The notes below the pieces were generated by a model. That model ran no database searches and was not told where the DNA came from. It was given only the letters and a program-made list of their open reading frames with translations. A program made the position numbers and the translations under genes. Below are positions 34,754 through 43,567 of a stretch of DNA of 64,000 bases, in pieces. The stretch's first letter is position 1. Every line of letters begins with the position of its first letter. Origin of the DNA: Gemmatimonadota bacterium (GTDB lineage: Bacteria; Gemmatimonadota; Gemmatimonadetes; Gemmatimonadales; GWC2-71-9); contig JAOTVV010000001.1 in the NCBI GenBank assembly GCA_029863245.1, positions 248,001 through 312,000 of the forward strand, read 5' to 3'.

Positions 34754-36772
34754 TTACGTCCCGCCGCTCAGGGGGGCCACCTCATGGCACAACTCGCACG
34801 CGACAGGAGCATTGTGGTCCACGCGGTCCACGTGACAAGTCGTGCAGACCTGGCGGGTCCACTTGGTCACCCCGGCGACCTTGTCCCCATGGCACTGGCT
34901 ACACTGCAGGTGCGCGAAGGAACGGTCGTGTTTGGCCTTCACGCCCTCGCGATGGCAGGACACACAGGTCGCCTCAGGCTGATGGTGGGCGTCATGACAC
35001 TGCGCGCAGTCGACGCTCGTCGCATCCATGGCCGGCGGCTGATGGCAGGCCCCGCACGGGAGACCCGCCGTGACATGCGGCGCGTGGGGGAACGCTCCCA
35101 CGGCGTGTTCGACCGGGGCGACCGGAGCGCCCTGCGGTCCCGCATGACAGGTCGAGCAGTCTTTGGGACGGGTGGCACTGTGGTGACAGCTGGAACACGC
35201 CGCACCCGACCCCACGACCGTCTTGCCGTGGTCCTCCATGGATGTGTGGCAGTTCGTGCAGGCGATCTCGGCCACGACCACGTGCCGCTCGTGATTGAAC
35301 GTCCGACCGGCGAAGGGCACCGTGCGGCGCTCGATGCCAAGGTGGCACTGGAGACACACGTTCTCGCCCACGTTCGGTCCGAGGTCGATGGTCGGCACCG
35401 CATACGGCAGCTTCCCGATCCGCACGGCCTCGCGCACGAGATCGAGGGTAGCGCGGAGCAGATTGTCCGCGTAGCCGATGTTGTGCGCACCCTTCCCCCG
35501 TTCGAGGAACCCGACGTTCTCCCGCGCGAGGCCGAGCAAGCTGTCGACTGGTCCTCGCGTCCCCTGGGCGCCCGATGCGGCGCTTCGCTCGGCCGCACGC
35601 ACGATCGGCTCGACAGCGCGCAGCTTCCGATCCATCTCGCGCTGCCACGCCGGGAGAATGTTCACGTACTCGATACCGTGGCATGAGAGGCACGAGGCTT
35701 CGCCGGCGAAACGGACCTGCTCGTGTCCGCGTATCTGCTTGGTGAGCTCGTGGCAGCCGGTGCAGGACACCCGGGCCTGGAACATCGCGCTCGGCTGGTT
35801 CTCGGTGCCGTGTCCGCCTATGCCGGCGTACAGCCGCTGCTGGGCCTCATGCACGCGGCGGTGACACAAGGCGCAGTCCAGATCGGCGGTCTGGCTCAAC
35901 GCCACCGAGCGATGCTCGATAGGCGTGTGGCACTGTGCACACTCGACGTTGTGCTCCGCGATGTGGGTCTCGTGAAGAAAGGTCGTGTTCTCGAATTCCT
36001 CGATCCGATCCGGCTCGTTGTGACAGCTGTAGCAGCGCGACACCTCGGCCGCGCCCGATCCGCTGACCACTTGCTCGTGGCACGACGTGCACGACACGAG
36101 ATCACGCACGTATTGTGGATGATCGACCACGAACCCCGCGGGCGACACGATGCGCGGCGGCGCCCGATGACAACTGATGCAGCCGGTCACGGGCTCGGCA
36201 CGCTGGGTGTCCTTGAAGTGGCAGAGGTTGCACGTTTGCGGCGTGACAGCCAGGTGGTTCCCCTGTACGATCTGCGAGTGACAGCTGGTGCAGCGGAGCT
36301 GCTTGCCGCGACGGAGCTCGCCCAGGTGCTGGGTGTGGTCGAAGCGCACGACGATCGTGTTGCGAGTCGGATTGGGGTTGTAGCTCACGACCCCTTCGAC
36401 CTTCCGTAGCGAATGACAGCCCGACCGCAGGCACGCCGCATCCTCGATTTCCGCCCATGGCTTGGTGCCGTACGCTCCGGTCACGTACTTCACGACCTGG
36501 TTTGCGGCCTGCATCTTCCCCATCGCCTCTGCCCGGATCCCCGGCGCGTAGTGGCACTTGATACACGGGACGTCGTTGTGGGACGAGGTGGCCCAGGAGT
36601 CGTAGTACGGCTGCATGTTGTGGCACTTCTTGCAGAAGCTCGGCTGGGCACTGTACTCGATGAACCCCACGGCCCCAACGGTCGACAGAATGACCGCCAG
36701 CACGCCGAGCTGGACTGCCAGCTTCAGCGGACGCGACAGCTTGCGAAACCGTCTGACCGCGCGCTCAACCAT
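34754..36772 (-). CDS. 22-haem cytochrome c with NapC/NirT-type membrane anchor
   Basis: The protein is 672 residues. One N-terminal membrane helix (LKLAVQLGVLAVILSTVGAVGF) leads into FCKKCHNMQPYYDSW, the hallmark first haem of NapC/NirT quinol dehydrogenases. I count 22 haem motifs: 21 CXXCH and one CX3CH (CLRSGCH). Haems 1-12 lie before, and 13-22 after, a haem-free helical stretch of about 110 residues. It is last in an operon with a degenerate Rieske protein, a PEWY-less cytochrome b and a 9-haem cytochrome; its start overlaps the 9-haem stop by eight bases. It probably carries electrons from that complex across the periplasm. Confidence 0.88.
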   Translation of the reverse strand: MVERAVRRFRKLSRPLKLAVQLGVLAVILSTVGAVGFIEYSAQPSFCKKCHNMQPYYDSWATSSHNDVPCIKCHYAPGIRAEAMGKMQAANQVVKYVTGAYGTKPWAEIEDAACLRSGCHSLRKVEGVVSYNPNPTRNTIVVRFDHTQHLGELRRGKQLRCTSCHSQIVQGNHLAVTPQTCNLCHFKDTQRAEPVTGCISCHRAPPRIVSPAGFVVDHPQYVRDLVSCTSCHEQVVSGSGAAEVSRCYSCHNEPDRIEEFENTTFLHETHIAEHNVECAQCHTPIEHRSVALSQTADLDCALCHRRVHEAQQRLYAGIGGHGTENQPSAMFQARVSCTGCHELTKQIRGHEQVRFAGEASCLSCHGIEYVNILPAWQREMDRKLRAVEPIVRAAERSAASGAQGTRGPVDSLLGLARENVGFLERGKGAHNIGYADNLLRATLDLVREAVRIGKLPYAVPTIDLGPNVGENVCLQCHLGIERRTVPFAGRTFNHERHVVVAEIACTNCHTSMEDHGKTVVGSGAACSSCHHSATRPKDCSTCHAGPQGAPVAPVEHAVGAFPHAPHVTAGLPCGACHQPPAMDATSVDCAQCHDAHHQPEATCVSCHREGVKAKHDRSFAHLQCSQCHGDKVAGVTKWTRQVCTTCHVDRVDHNAPVACELCHEVAPLSGGT

Positions 36773-38021
36773 GGCTCACCCTTCCGAGTTCTCGCAGCTT
36801 GAACGCCGCAAACGCGACACCCGAGAGCGTCAGGAACCACAGGGGCATCAGTAGCAGGTTGTGCTCCCAACGCTCTTCGGCGTAGGCCTCGGCCGTGGAG
36901 CGGACCACGGCGGCATTCGACCGCACCTCGCGCCCGAGATCTTCGAGCTGCTCGAGGTCGAGGGAATGCTGCACCTTGGCCAGCTGCTGGTACGCCGTGT
37001 AGGCGGCCCGATACCGGAAGCGCTCATCCGAGACGTCGCGGCCCGTCTTGACCATGCGCGCAATGGCCTCGGCGGCAAGCTCCAACTCCCCACGAGCGTG
37101 CAGCACTTGCTCTTCGATCTCCTGGCCGAGCGTGGCCATGCTGCTCTCGGCCGCATGACACGTGACGCACAGCTCGCTGATCTGCTCCGGTGGGAGCCGC
37201 TCGGTGCCGTGATTGGTGTGACACCCCAGGCATCCGGGGATGCGCCGCGTCAGCGACGGAGTGCCGTGCGGTCCCGCGTACAGTGCATCAGCCAGCAACA
37301 CGTGGCACTTGCCGCACACGTGGTCAATCTCGGTCACGTCGGGTGGCAGCGCCGCGTGCGAGCCGTGGCACCCGATGCACGTCGGGGCAGCGAAGTTCCG
37401 GTCCTCGAAGATCGCCTTGCCGTGGGCGCCAGCCATGAAGCGGGACAACTGATCCACCGAGAGCCCGTACTTCCGCATGAGGGCGGCATCATCGTGGCAC
37501 AGCCCGCAGGTCCGGGGAATGTTGGTCGGGTGCACCATGCTGCGCGCATCGTTCGCGGGACGGATCGTGTGCGCTTCGTGACAGTCGGTGCAGGTCGGAG
37601 CATCGGCGTTCCCGCGACCGAGGAGCAGCTCGCCGTGGCGACTGGTCCGGAACTCCGCCAACTGATCCGCGGCCAGTCCGTATTGCCGCATCTGGTTCGG
37701 GTCCGAGTGGCAGGAGGCACACAGCTCGGTCGTGGCCTGCTTCGACGGCGCGCCGAGGAACCGGCCGCGGTGGGCGGTCGCGACCTCGACCTGTGACGTG
37801 TCCCCCCCGTGGCAGGTGTGGCAGCGAATGCCGCGTTCCGCATGTGCGCCCTGGGCGAAGGCCCGACGCATGTCGGCATGGCACACGATGCAGCCGTAGG
37901 TCGAGGCATCCTGGTTGGACCGGGTTCCCTCCTGGGCGGCGAGCCTGGCGGCGTCGCTGCCAGCAACCGGCGAGAGAAGCACCAGGCCACCGATCGCCGC
38001 AATCAGCCCGCGTCGACTCAT
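36765..38021 (-). CDS. 9-haem cytochrome c with C-terminal membrane anchor (degenerate bc module)
   Basis: The protein is 418 residues from ATG 38021, which overlaps the cytochrome b stop as ATGA. The signal peptide is MSRRGLIAAIGGLVLLSPVA. Nine CXXCH motifs: CIVCH, CHTCH, CASCH, CTDCH, CGLCH, CIGCH, CGKCH, CLGCH, CVTCH. A long helical segment (residues about 290-385) and one membrane helix (LLLMPLWFLTLSGVAFAAF) follow. Motif order, spacing (for example SDPNQMRQYGL... and CxxCHxxHxI) and the C-terminal anchor are shared with the 9-haem protein at 43568-44827, which accompanies the canonical Rieske/cytochrome b pair. It occupies the cytochrome c1/f position. Confidence 0.87.
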   Translation of the reverse strand: MSRRGLIAAIGGLVLLSPVAGSDAARLAAQEGTRSNQDASTYGCIVCHADMRRAFAQGAHAERGIRCHTCHGGDTSQVEVATAHRGRFLGAPSKQATTELCASCHSDPNQMRQYGLAADQLAEFRTSRHGELLLGRGNADAPTCTDCHEAHTIRPANDARSMVHPTNIPRTCGLCHDDAALMRKYGLSVDQLSRFMAGAHGKAIFEDRNFAAPTCIGCHGSHAALPPDVTEIDHVCGKCHVLLADALYAGPHGTPSLTRRIPGCLGCHTNHGTERLPPEQISELCVTCHAAESSMATLGQEIEEQVLHARGELELAAEAIARMVKTGRDVSDERFRYRAAYTAYQQLAKVQHSLDLEQLEDLGREVRSNAAVVRSTAEAYAEERWEHNLLLMPLWFLTLSGVAFAAFKLRELGRVSHG

Positions 38022-39346
38022 CGGACGCCCCTTTCCCGCTGGGCCTCGGGCGCCGGAACCGGCTCGGCGCGATTGCCGTCCGGCACCGCGAGCGACGGCG
38101 GGCTCGGCACAACCTGCTCGGCCACTACGCCCGTCCCCAGGGACTCCGACGGCGTCACCGACCCAATGGCTCGCCCCGCGATCCACAGGGCGACATACCC
38201 GATGAAGAACGTGAGGCCCAACACCGCCACCACAGGACGCTCACGGAGCCTCCGAGCGGGGCCACGGTCGAGGAGGGGCACCAGGATGAGGCTGACGCCC
38301 AACAGGGTGAACAGCGTGAATCCCCACGTGCCCGCCAGCCGGATCAACGCCAACGAGACATCCACCGGCACCCAGGTCGACACCAACTCGCCCGGCACGG
38401 CGTACGGATCGGCCGGATCGGCAAGCCCCCGGGGAAACAGGATCGCGAGCGTGATGGCGATCGCGATGGTCACGACGGCGACCATGAACGACCGGAGCAG
38501 GTGGTTGGGGTAGAAGGGGACCCCTTCCTTCGCTTGCTCATCCGGCGAGTACCGGCCGCTGCGCCGCTGCCGCCGCCGCTCGCGCTCGACGTTCATGGGT
38601 GGTGCGATACCGCGTCGCCGAACCAGCGTAAAATGGTACCCAAGGAGTGCGAAGGCGATCCACGGAAGCACGATCACGTGCAGCGCGAAGAACCGGCTCA
38701 ATGTCGCGCCCGAGGGGATGACGTCACCCATGATCGCCTCGGCAAACCTCCGCCCGACGAGCGGAAACCGAGCGATAGCCGTCATCACCTCCGTGAGCGT
38801 CCAGTACGACCACTGGTCCCACGGCAGCAGATAACCCGTTCCCCCGAAGAGGAGCACGACGAACAGGAGCAGGATGCCGATGAGCCAGTTGGTCTCCCGC
38901 GGCGGCTTGTACGCGGCTTCGAAGAACACCCGAGCCATGTGCATGAGCAACACGATCACGATGAGATTGGCCGACCAGTGGTGCAGGTCACGCACCAGCC
39001 AGCCGAACGGCGTCTCCGACACGATGTGCTGGATGCTCGGATACGCTTCCTGCACCGACGGGCGATAGAAGATCGCCAGCAGGACTCCCGTGATGACGAG
39101 AACGACGAACAGCAGATACGTGATGCTGCCAAGCGCGTGTCGCCAGCCGACATGAGGTGCCAATCGGTAGCGGAGCGCCTTGCGCCATGCCTGGTCGATG
39201 CTGAGGCTGCGATCGATCGGTCCGTAGAGAAGACCGATGAACCGAGCCATACCTAGGAGGCTCGCGTCGGTACTGGCTTTGATATCGTCCCACACGCCGA
39301 CGATGGCACGTCGGAGGGCAGCGAGCGTCAGTCGAATCACCGTCAC
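38018..39346 (-). CDS. Cytochrome b of bc1/b6f type lacking the PEWY motif
   Basis: The protein is 442 residues with about eight membrane helices. The bis-His pairs for both b haems are intact: His122/His136 (14 apart) in LHHWSANLIVIVLLMH and His223/His238 (15 apart, b6-type) in LHVIVLPWIAFALLGYH. GTGYLLPWDQWSYW matches the Qo-side cd region. The position equivalent to PEWY, essential for quinol oxidation at Qo, reads STWV (323-326) in GELVSTWVPVDVSLAL. An additional Arg-rich loop (about 253-268) and a Pro-rich tail are present. Its partner Rieske protein also lacks its cluster. The overlap with the 9-haem gene is ATGA. Confidence 0.9.
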   Translation of the reverse strand: MTVIRLTLAALRRAIVGVWDDIKASTDASLLGMARFIGLLYGPIDRSLSIDQAWRKALRYRLAPHVGWRHALGSITYLLFVVLVITGVLLAIFYRPSVQEAYPSIQHIVSETPFGWLVRDLHHWSANLIVIVLLMHMARVFFEAAYKPPRETNWLIGILLLFVVLLFGGTGYLLPWDQWSYWTLTEVMTAIARFPLVGRRFAEAIMGDVIPSGATLSRFFALHVIVLPWIAFALLGYHFTLVRRRGIAPPMNVERERRRQRRSGRYSPDEQAKEGVPFYPNHLLRSFMVAVVTIAIAITLAILFPRGLADPADPYAVPGELVSTWVPVDVSLALIRLAGTWGFTLFTLLGVSLILVPLLDRGPARRLRERPVVAVLGLTFFIGYVALWIAGRAIGSVTPSESLGTGVVAEQVVPSPPSLAVPDGNRAEPVPAPEAQRERGVR

Positions 39347-39792
39347 GACCTCCCGACGTAGGCGATGCCGTCCCGTAGAAACACGGGATAGCGTTGGAGT
39401 GCCCTCGTCGAGATCCCGGCGACAACGCTCCCGTCGACGTCATACACGACGTAGCTGCAGGGCGACACGATGCGCGAGGACTCCTCCTCCCAGCGCAAAA
39501 GACACCCGTCGCCGGGCGACGTGGCATCGACGGCCGCAAAGCGATCCTGCCCGAGGCGAACGACCAGGATGGCCCGATCGCCCCAGCGGACGAGCCGGCT
39601 CGCACCGATGGGGATGTCGCGTTCCTGCGCGACGCGGATCACCGGCTGGAGCTCGGGAATCTCCAGATGGTCACCTGGCGAGACGTACAGCGCGGTGCTG
39701 AGTGCAACAGCCGCGATGATCAATGTGATCACCGCCGCGAGGAGGAGATCGTTGAGTCCCCATCCTGGTTCACGGACTTCCACATGGGTCAT
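39343..39792 (-). CDS. Rieske-fold protein without cluster ligands
   Basis: The protein is 149 residues with one membrane helix (LLLAAVITLIIAAVALSTALYV). Aligned without gaps to the canonical Rieske protein at 43053-43535 (offset ten residues), box 1 CTHLGC becomes SPGDGC (92-97) and box 2 CACH becomes SPCS (110-113). All four [2Fe-2S] ligands (Cys, His, Cys, His) are replaced by Ser92, Gly94, Ser110 and Ser113, while both disulfide Cys (97 and 112) are kept. Flanking Rieske features persist (YDVDGSVVAG for [10 protein letters not shown]). It overlaps the PEWY-less cytochrome b gene by four bases. It is predicted to be a structural subunit without redox function. A reading as an unrelated fold is unlikely given the spacing. 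Confidence 0.85.
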   Translation of the reverse strand: MTHVEVREPGWGLNDLLLAAVITLIIAAVALSTALYVSPGDHLEIPELQPVIRVAQERDIPIGASRLVRWGDRAILVVRLGQDRFAAVDATSPGDGCLLRWEEESSRIVSPCSYVVYDVDGSVVAGISTRALQRYPVFLRDGIAYVGRS

Positions 39793-39967
39793 GTCGTCGA
39801 CAGTCGTCCTGTAGATGCTCGTCGTCCGCCGGTCACGGCACCACTGCAGTGCTCATGCATGGATCCGCACCGAACGTGGAGTAGCAGGCACTCGCCGTCC
39901 GTCCCTCACAAGGCCCGGCGACGTTGCCGGTGGTGTCCGTCTACATTTACGCGCTTTGGTCGCATCC

Positions 39968-39983
39968 GGCAACATGCGCTCCG
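39968..39983 (-). promoter_or_regulatory. Sigma54-like -24/-12 site upstream of the degenerate bc operon
   Basis: The minus strand reads CGGAGCGCATGTTGCC: GG and TTGC with exact -24/-12 spacing, other consensus positions partly matching. It lies about 176 bases before the ATG at 39792 and just after the terminator at 40020-40052, where a promoter for this operon is expected. Weak by itself. Confidence 0.4.
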
Positions 39984-40019
39984 ACGAGCACGAGCACCGG
40001 GGCATGACGAAACGAAGAA

Positions 40020-40052
40020 GGGGCCCGCACCATTGTGCCCGGTGCGGGCCCC
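40020..40052 (-). terminator. Strong intrinsic terminator of the 9-haem lipoprotein gene
   Basis: GGGGCCCGCACC (40020-40031) and GGTGCGGGCCCC (40041-40052) form a perfect 12-base stem with a 9-base loop. On the minus strand CTTCTTCGTTTCG follows. It lies 36 bases after the stop at 40089 and separates that gene from the degenerate bc operon. Confidence 0.85.
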
Positions 40053-40088
40053 AGGTTCACGAGCGCGGTGTAGCGAAACCGGCCGCCG

Positions 40089-41756
40089 CTACCGTCTGGT
40101 GAGGCCAGCCGGCGGCGCTGCCTGAATCGCGAGATCCACCGTCGCCGGTGCCGTCACGCCGTACTCGTCCTGCAGCGCCCTGATGGACTCCACGAGCAGC
40201 GCCTCGAGGAGGAACGGGTTGTGCACGCCCTCGGCGCTCGAGTAGTGCGCCGTGTTCGACCCGCCCTGCGTCGTGCATGTGTCGGTCGACGCGCAGCTCA
40301 GCTGTCCCGACACCTTGAAGCTTCTCCAGTTATCACGATTGTGCGTGGACGCGAGCTGCGCGTTCCAGATGGCCCCCTCCGCCGGGGTCTCCACGGTGTC
40401 GTACATGTTGATCTCGTTCAGGTTGTTCGCGGCAATGGCCTGCGCCAGCACTTGCGGCAGCAGCCCGCCGTCGGTCGTCTCCATCACGGAGTCGTTGTCC
40501 ATGTCGGCCCACAGCGCGTCCGTAAGGAGGTCCATGCGTCGCCGCACCACCTCGAACGCCGTCCGCGCGGCATCTGCGTGGCCATGGCACCCTGAGGCGG
40601 CGCAGCCGTTGAAGTACCGCTCGGTGACCACGCAGTCCGTTGCACCGCTCGGCAAGCCCGTGGTCGGGCTGATGCAAGGAATCGCCTTGAACGTGTGTCC
40701 CGTGCTGACGACCCTATTACCCTGCCCGTCCGTGCCTTCGTACGCCAGAATGTGGCAGGACGCGCACAAGCGAGGGTTCGCGGTAGCGTGCGAGCCCAAC
40801 ACCGGCCCTGTATACGGCCAGTTCGGTGGGTGCCATCCAGCCTCTTCGGCGATCACGATCAGGCCTTGCGCCGCGTGTGGGCCGCGCCGCGTCGAGGAGC
40901 CTTCCTCGGGCTCTCCCTCCCGGCGGTGGCAATGCACGCACAATTGTTCCTCCGACACCTCGCCCAGAGGAGCCCGGAGTTGCCCCTCGTGCGTGGCGTC
41001 GTGCGGATCGTGGCAGACTGCGCAGAACGCCGTCGGCTGGGCCGCGTCGGGCGTACCCGCCTCAACATAGGTCCCGAGCGGGCCTCCAGCCTGTCCCGAT
41101 TCGCGGGGATCGAATCCCTCGAAGTTGACCCGGAGCGCCTCGCGGCCCTCGTGGCAGTTCTTGCAGGGGTCCCGGTTGTAGTACGACAAGTACGTGTGAC
41201 CGGCTAAGCCGTGCCTCGACGAGGCCCATTCCTCGAGATAGGGATAGTCAGGGCCCGAGTGGCATTCGCCACAGCCGTTCTTAAGGGCCGTGTCGACCGC
41301 GATGGACGCCAGCGGCTGGAATGCCTCGGGACCCTCCACATGCTGGAGCCCGGCGCCGTGACAGCTCTCGCACTGCACATCGAAGTACGCCGTGTCCGCC
41401 ACTAGGTTGAAGCCGGCCAGCGCGTCCAGCGCGTTCCCCATCTCGTTGACCGTGTGGCAAGGCCGGCAGGTGTCCTCCGCCTGCCCGGACGCCTCCAGGT
41501 CCTCGTAGGCGCTGGCGTGCTTGGTTTGCAGCCAGGATGTCTGCTTTCCCACATGGCAGCCGCCACACGTCGTGAGCTTCTCGGACGCCGTGTAGTACCC
41601 GAGGAAGCCGTTCACCGCATCCGGCGGGACGTTGAACCGAGGCCGCTCGACCTCGACAAACTTGATTACCTCATCCGTGCACCCCACCCCGGCCAGCAAG
41701 CCGATCAACCCAACAGCCAGCAGCAGGCGCCTTCCTGACAGATATCGAGCAGTCAC
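40089..41756 (-). CDS. 9-haem c-type cytochrome lipoprotein
   Basis: The protein is 555 residues with a GTG start (GGGGG a few bases upstream) and a lipoprotein signal with Cys in GVGC. Nine haem motifs: CGGCH, CRPCH, CESCH, CGECH, CKNCH, CAVCH, CVHCH, CASCH and a CX4CH (CAASGCH). The layout (CGGCHVGKQTSWLQTKHA, CRPCHT, CESCHGAG, CGECHSG) resembles multihaem cytochromes of the cytochrome c554/hydroxylamine-oxidoreductase-like group, but no catalytic signature is evident. The last 150 residues are haem-free. It lies between the two bc-type operons and ends at a strong terminator, so it may be transcribed separately from a promoter in 41757-41953, where a TTGACA occurs. Confidence 0.83.
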   Translation of the reverse strand: MTARYLSGRRLLLAVGLIGLLAGVGCTDEVIKFVEVERPRFNVPPDAVNGFLGYYTASEKLTTCGGCHVGKQTSWLQTKHASAYEDLEASGQAEDTCRPCHTVNEMGNALDALAGFNLVADTAYFDVQCESCHGAGLQHVEGPEAFQPLASIAVDTALKNGCGECHSGPDYPYLEEWASSRHGLAGHTYLSYYNRDPCKNCHEGREALRVNFEGFDPRESGQAGGPLGTYVEAGTPDAAQPTAFCAVCHDPHDATHEGQLRAPLGEVSEEQLCVHCHRREGEPEEGSSTRRGPHAAQGLIVIAEEAGWHPPNWPYTGPVLGSHATANPRLCASCHILAYEGTDGQGNRVVSTGHTFKAIPCISPTTGLPSGATDCVVTERYFNGCAASGCHGHADAARTAFEVVRRRMDLLTDALWADMDNDSVMETTDGGLLPQVLAQAIAANNLNEINMYDTVETPAEGAIWNAQLASTHNRDNWRSFKVSGQLSCASTDTCTTQGGSNTAHYSSAEGVHNPFLLEALLVESIRALQDEYGVTAPATVDLAIQAAPPAGLTRR

Positions 41757-41953
41757 TGAGCCCCCTCTCTATTCGTCACTTTGACCGATGCCCCCGTGGG
41801 CAAGAGCCGGGGAAGCACACGACCAACCCCTTATACACTCGAGTGAACTATGGAAAACGCGGTGTCAAATTTCAAGAGTGCCGGCCCACGCTAAAGGAAG
41901 TTTCACAGTCAATTCATAGGGTCGGGCTCGGCTATCTCGCCCCCCCGACATCC

Positions 41954-43051
41954 CTAGGTGGTGGGACTCGCGGTGTACCCCAGGTAGGTCAGGATGATGA
42001 TGTAGATGATCGCCGCGATCACGAGCCACGTGATGAGTGGAGTCCCTTCGCCTCGGTCGCTCCTCTTGTCCAAGACCGGAACGATCACGAGCAGCAGCCC
42101 CGCCACCGCGAAGGCGAAGATGCCTACGAGCTCGCCTTCGAGCACCAGGATGTGGGCCGGAAGGTATTTCAGGGTCTGGAACATGAACATGAAATACCAC
42201 TCGGGTTTGATGCCCACCGGAGCCGGGGCAAACTGGTCGGCTTTCACGCCGAGCTCCGCCGGGAAAAACGCGGCGAGCGCGGCGAGCACGGCGAGCGCCG
42301 TGAGCCAGCCCACGAGGTCGCGGAGCAGGAAATTGGGAAAGAACGGCATCGTCCCCCCCGCACCCCCCTGCCGCTCGACGTCGAGCGGCACGCTCATGCC
42401 GTGTTTCTGCACCATGAAGAGGTGCACTCCGAGCAGGGCGACGGATGTGGCCGGAAGCACCGCGATGTGGAAAGCGTAGAACCGCGTGAGCGTGGCGCCG
42501 GTGACGTCCTCCCCGCCCCGCGCCACCCGCAGCAGGAACTCCCCGGCGAGGGGCACGACACCGACGATCTCGGTCCCGACGCGCGTCGCGAAATACGACA
42601 GCTCGTTCCATGGCAGGAGGTAGCCGGTGAACCCGAAGGCCAGCGCCAGGCCCAAGAGCCCTGCCCCGCTGAACCACGTGACCTCCCTCGGCGCGCGATA
42701 GGCTCGCAGCCAGAGCACGCTGAACATGTGGATGAACAGCGTGAAGATCATGAGGTTGGCAGCCCAATGGTGGATGGAGCGAACCAGCCAGCCAAATTCC
42801 ACTTCGGCCATCAAGAACTGCACCGATTCGTAGGCCTCATCGGAGCTTGGACGATAGTAGAAGAGGAGGAGGATGCCCGTCGCGATCTGGACGACGAAGA
42901 GAAACAGCGTCATGCCCCCGAGGTAGTACCAGATGGTGTGCCGATGGACGGGGACGTCCTTCTTCTTCGCCAGCGCACCCATCGCCGCCAGCCCGAGCCG
43001 GTCGTCGAGCCACTCGTAGAGCTCCTTGAGCCACCCCCGCTCAGCGACCAT
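41954..43051 (-). CDS. Cytochrome b of bc/b6f type with PEWY
   Basis: The protein is 365 residues, a single chain covering the b6 and subunit IV regions. Haem ligands His94/His108 and His195/His210 (15 apart, b6-like) are present, [22 protein letters not shown] matches the Qo cd region, and PEWY is intact at 283-286 in [12 protein letters not shown]. It should oxidise quinol at Qo and pass one electron to the adjacent canonical Rieske protein. It follows the Rieske gene by one base. It is the intact paralogue of the PEWY-less protein at 38018-39346. Confidence 0.94.
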   Translation of the reverse strand: MVAERGWLKELYEWLDDRLGLAAMGALAKKKDVPVHRHTIWYYLGGMTLFLFVVQIATGILLLFYYRPSSDEAYESVQFLMAEVEFGWLVRSIHHWAANLMIFTLFIHMFSVLWLRAYRAPREVTWFSGAGLLGLALAFGFTGYLLPWNELSYFATRVGTEIVGVVPLAGEFLLRVARGGEDVTGATLTRFYAFHIAVLPATSVALLGVHLFMVQKHGMSVPLDVERQGGAGGTMPFFPNFLLRDLVGWLTALAVLAALAAFFPAELGVKADQFAPAPVGIKPEWYFMFMFQTLKYLPAHILVLEGELVGIFAFAVAGLLLVIVPVLDKRSDRGEGTPLITWLVIAAIIYIIILTYLGYTASPTT

Positions 43052-43052
43052 C

Positions 43053-43535
43053 TCAGCTCCCTCTGCTCACGACGATCTGGTCCTCCCGCACGTTGACCGT
43101 GTACACCTCGAGCGGCTCCGGCGGCGGTCCCTGCAGCACGCGGCCGTTGAGATCGAAGTGCCCGTTGTGACAGGCACACCAGACGTGGTGGATGTCCGGT
43201 CGGTACTGGACAATGCATCCGAGATGGGTGCACGCAGCCGACATGGCACGGAGCTCGCCGGTGGTGGTTCGCACGAGAATGCCCGGACGGCTGCCGAACT
43301 TGAAGATCTTCCCCTCGTTGGGCGCCACCTCGTCCGGAGTGAACGGGAGCGTGACCGAGGTTGCCGCCGATTCGCCGGCCGCGGGCGGCACGAGATAGCG
43401 GCCGGCTGGATACACCACGGCAAGCAGGAGGCCGCCGGCGCTGGTGCTCAAGAGCCACGTCGTCAACGTCCGGCTCATCAGCCAGTCGATGAACCTCCGG
43501 CGGGACTGGCCAGAAGCCGATCCGGACTGCTCCAT
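43053..43535 (-). CDS. Rieske [2Fe-2S] protein, canonical
   Basis: The protein is 160 residues from ATG 43535 (AGGTGA upstream). An [11 protein letters not shown]-terminus and membrane helix ([15 protein letters not shown]) give a Tat-type signal anchor. The cluster-binding boxes are complete: CTHLGC (102-107) and CACH (120-123) followed by [14 protein letters not shown]. It accepts electrons from quinol at the Qo site of the cytochrome b encoded next and passes them to a cytochrome c1/f equivalent, here most likely the 9-haem protein encoded upstream. Confidence 0.95.
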   Translation of the reverse strand: MEQSGSASGQSRRRFIDWLMSRTLTTWLLSTSAGGLLLAVVYPAGRYLVPPAAGESAATSVTLPFTPDEVAPNEGKIFKFGSRPGILVRTTTGELRAMSAACTHLGCIVQYRPDIHHVWCACHNGHFDLNGRVLQGPPPEPLEVYTVNVREDQIVVSRGS

Positions 43536-43567
43536 GCCATTCACCTCATGCAGTGGGTCAAGGGTGG

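Noticed and set aside
34363-35073. Possible plus-strand gene in the intergenic region
   Set aside because: No ribosome-binding site, low-complexity Arg/Gly/Pro tail and overlap with the 3' end of the 22-haem gene; no recognisable family.
37793-39256. Open frame of 487 codons on the plus strand
   Set aside because: Antisense to cytochrome b and the 9-haem gene; composition is highly charged and repetitive without any recognisable family.
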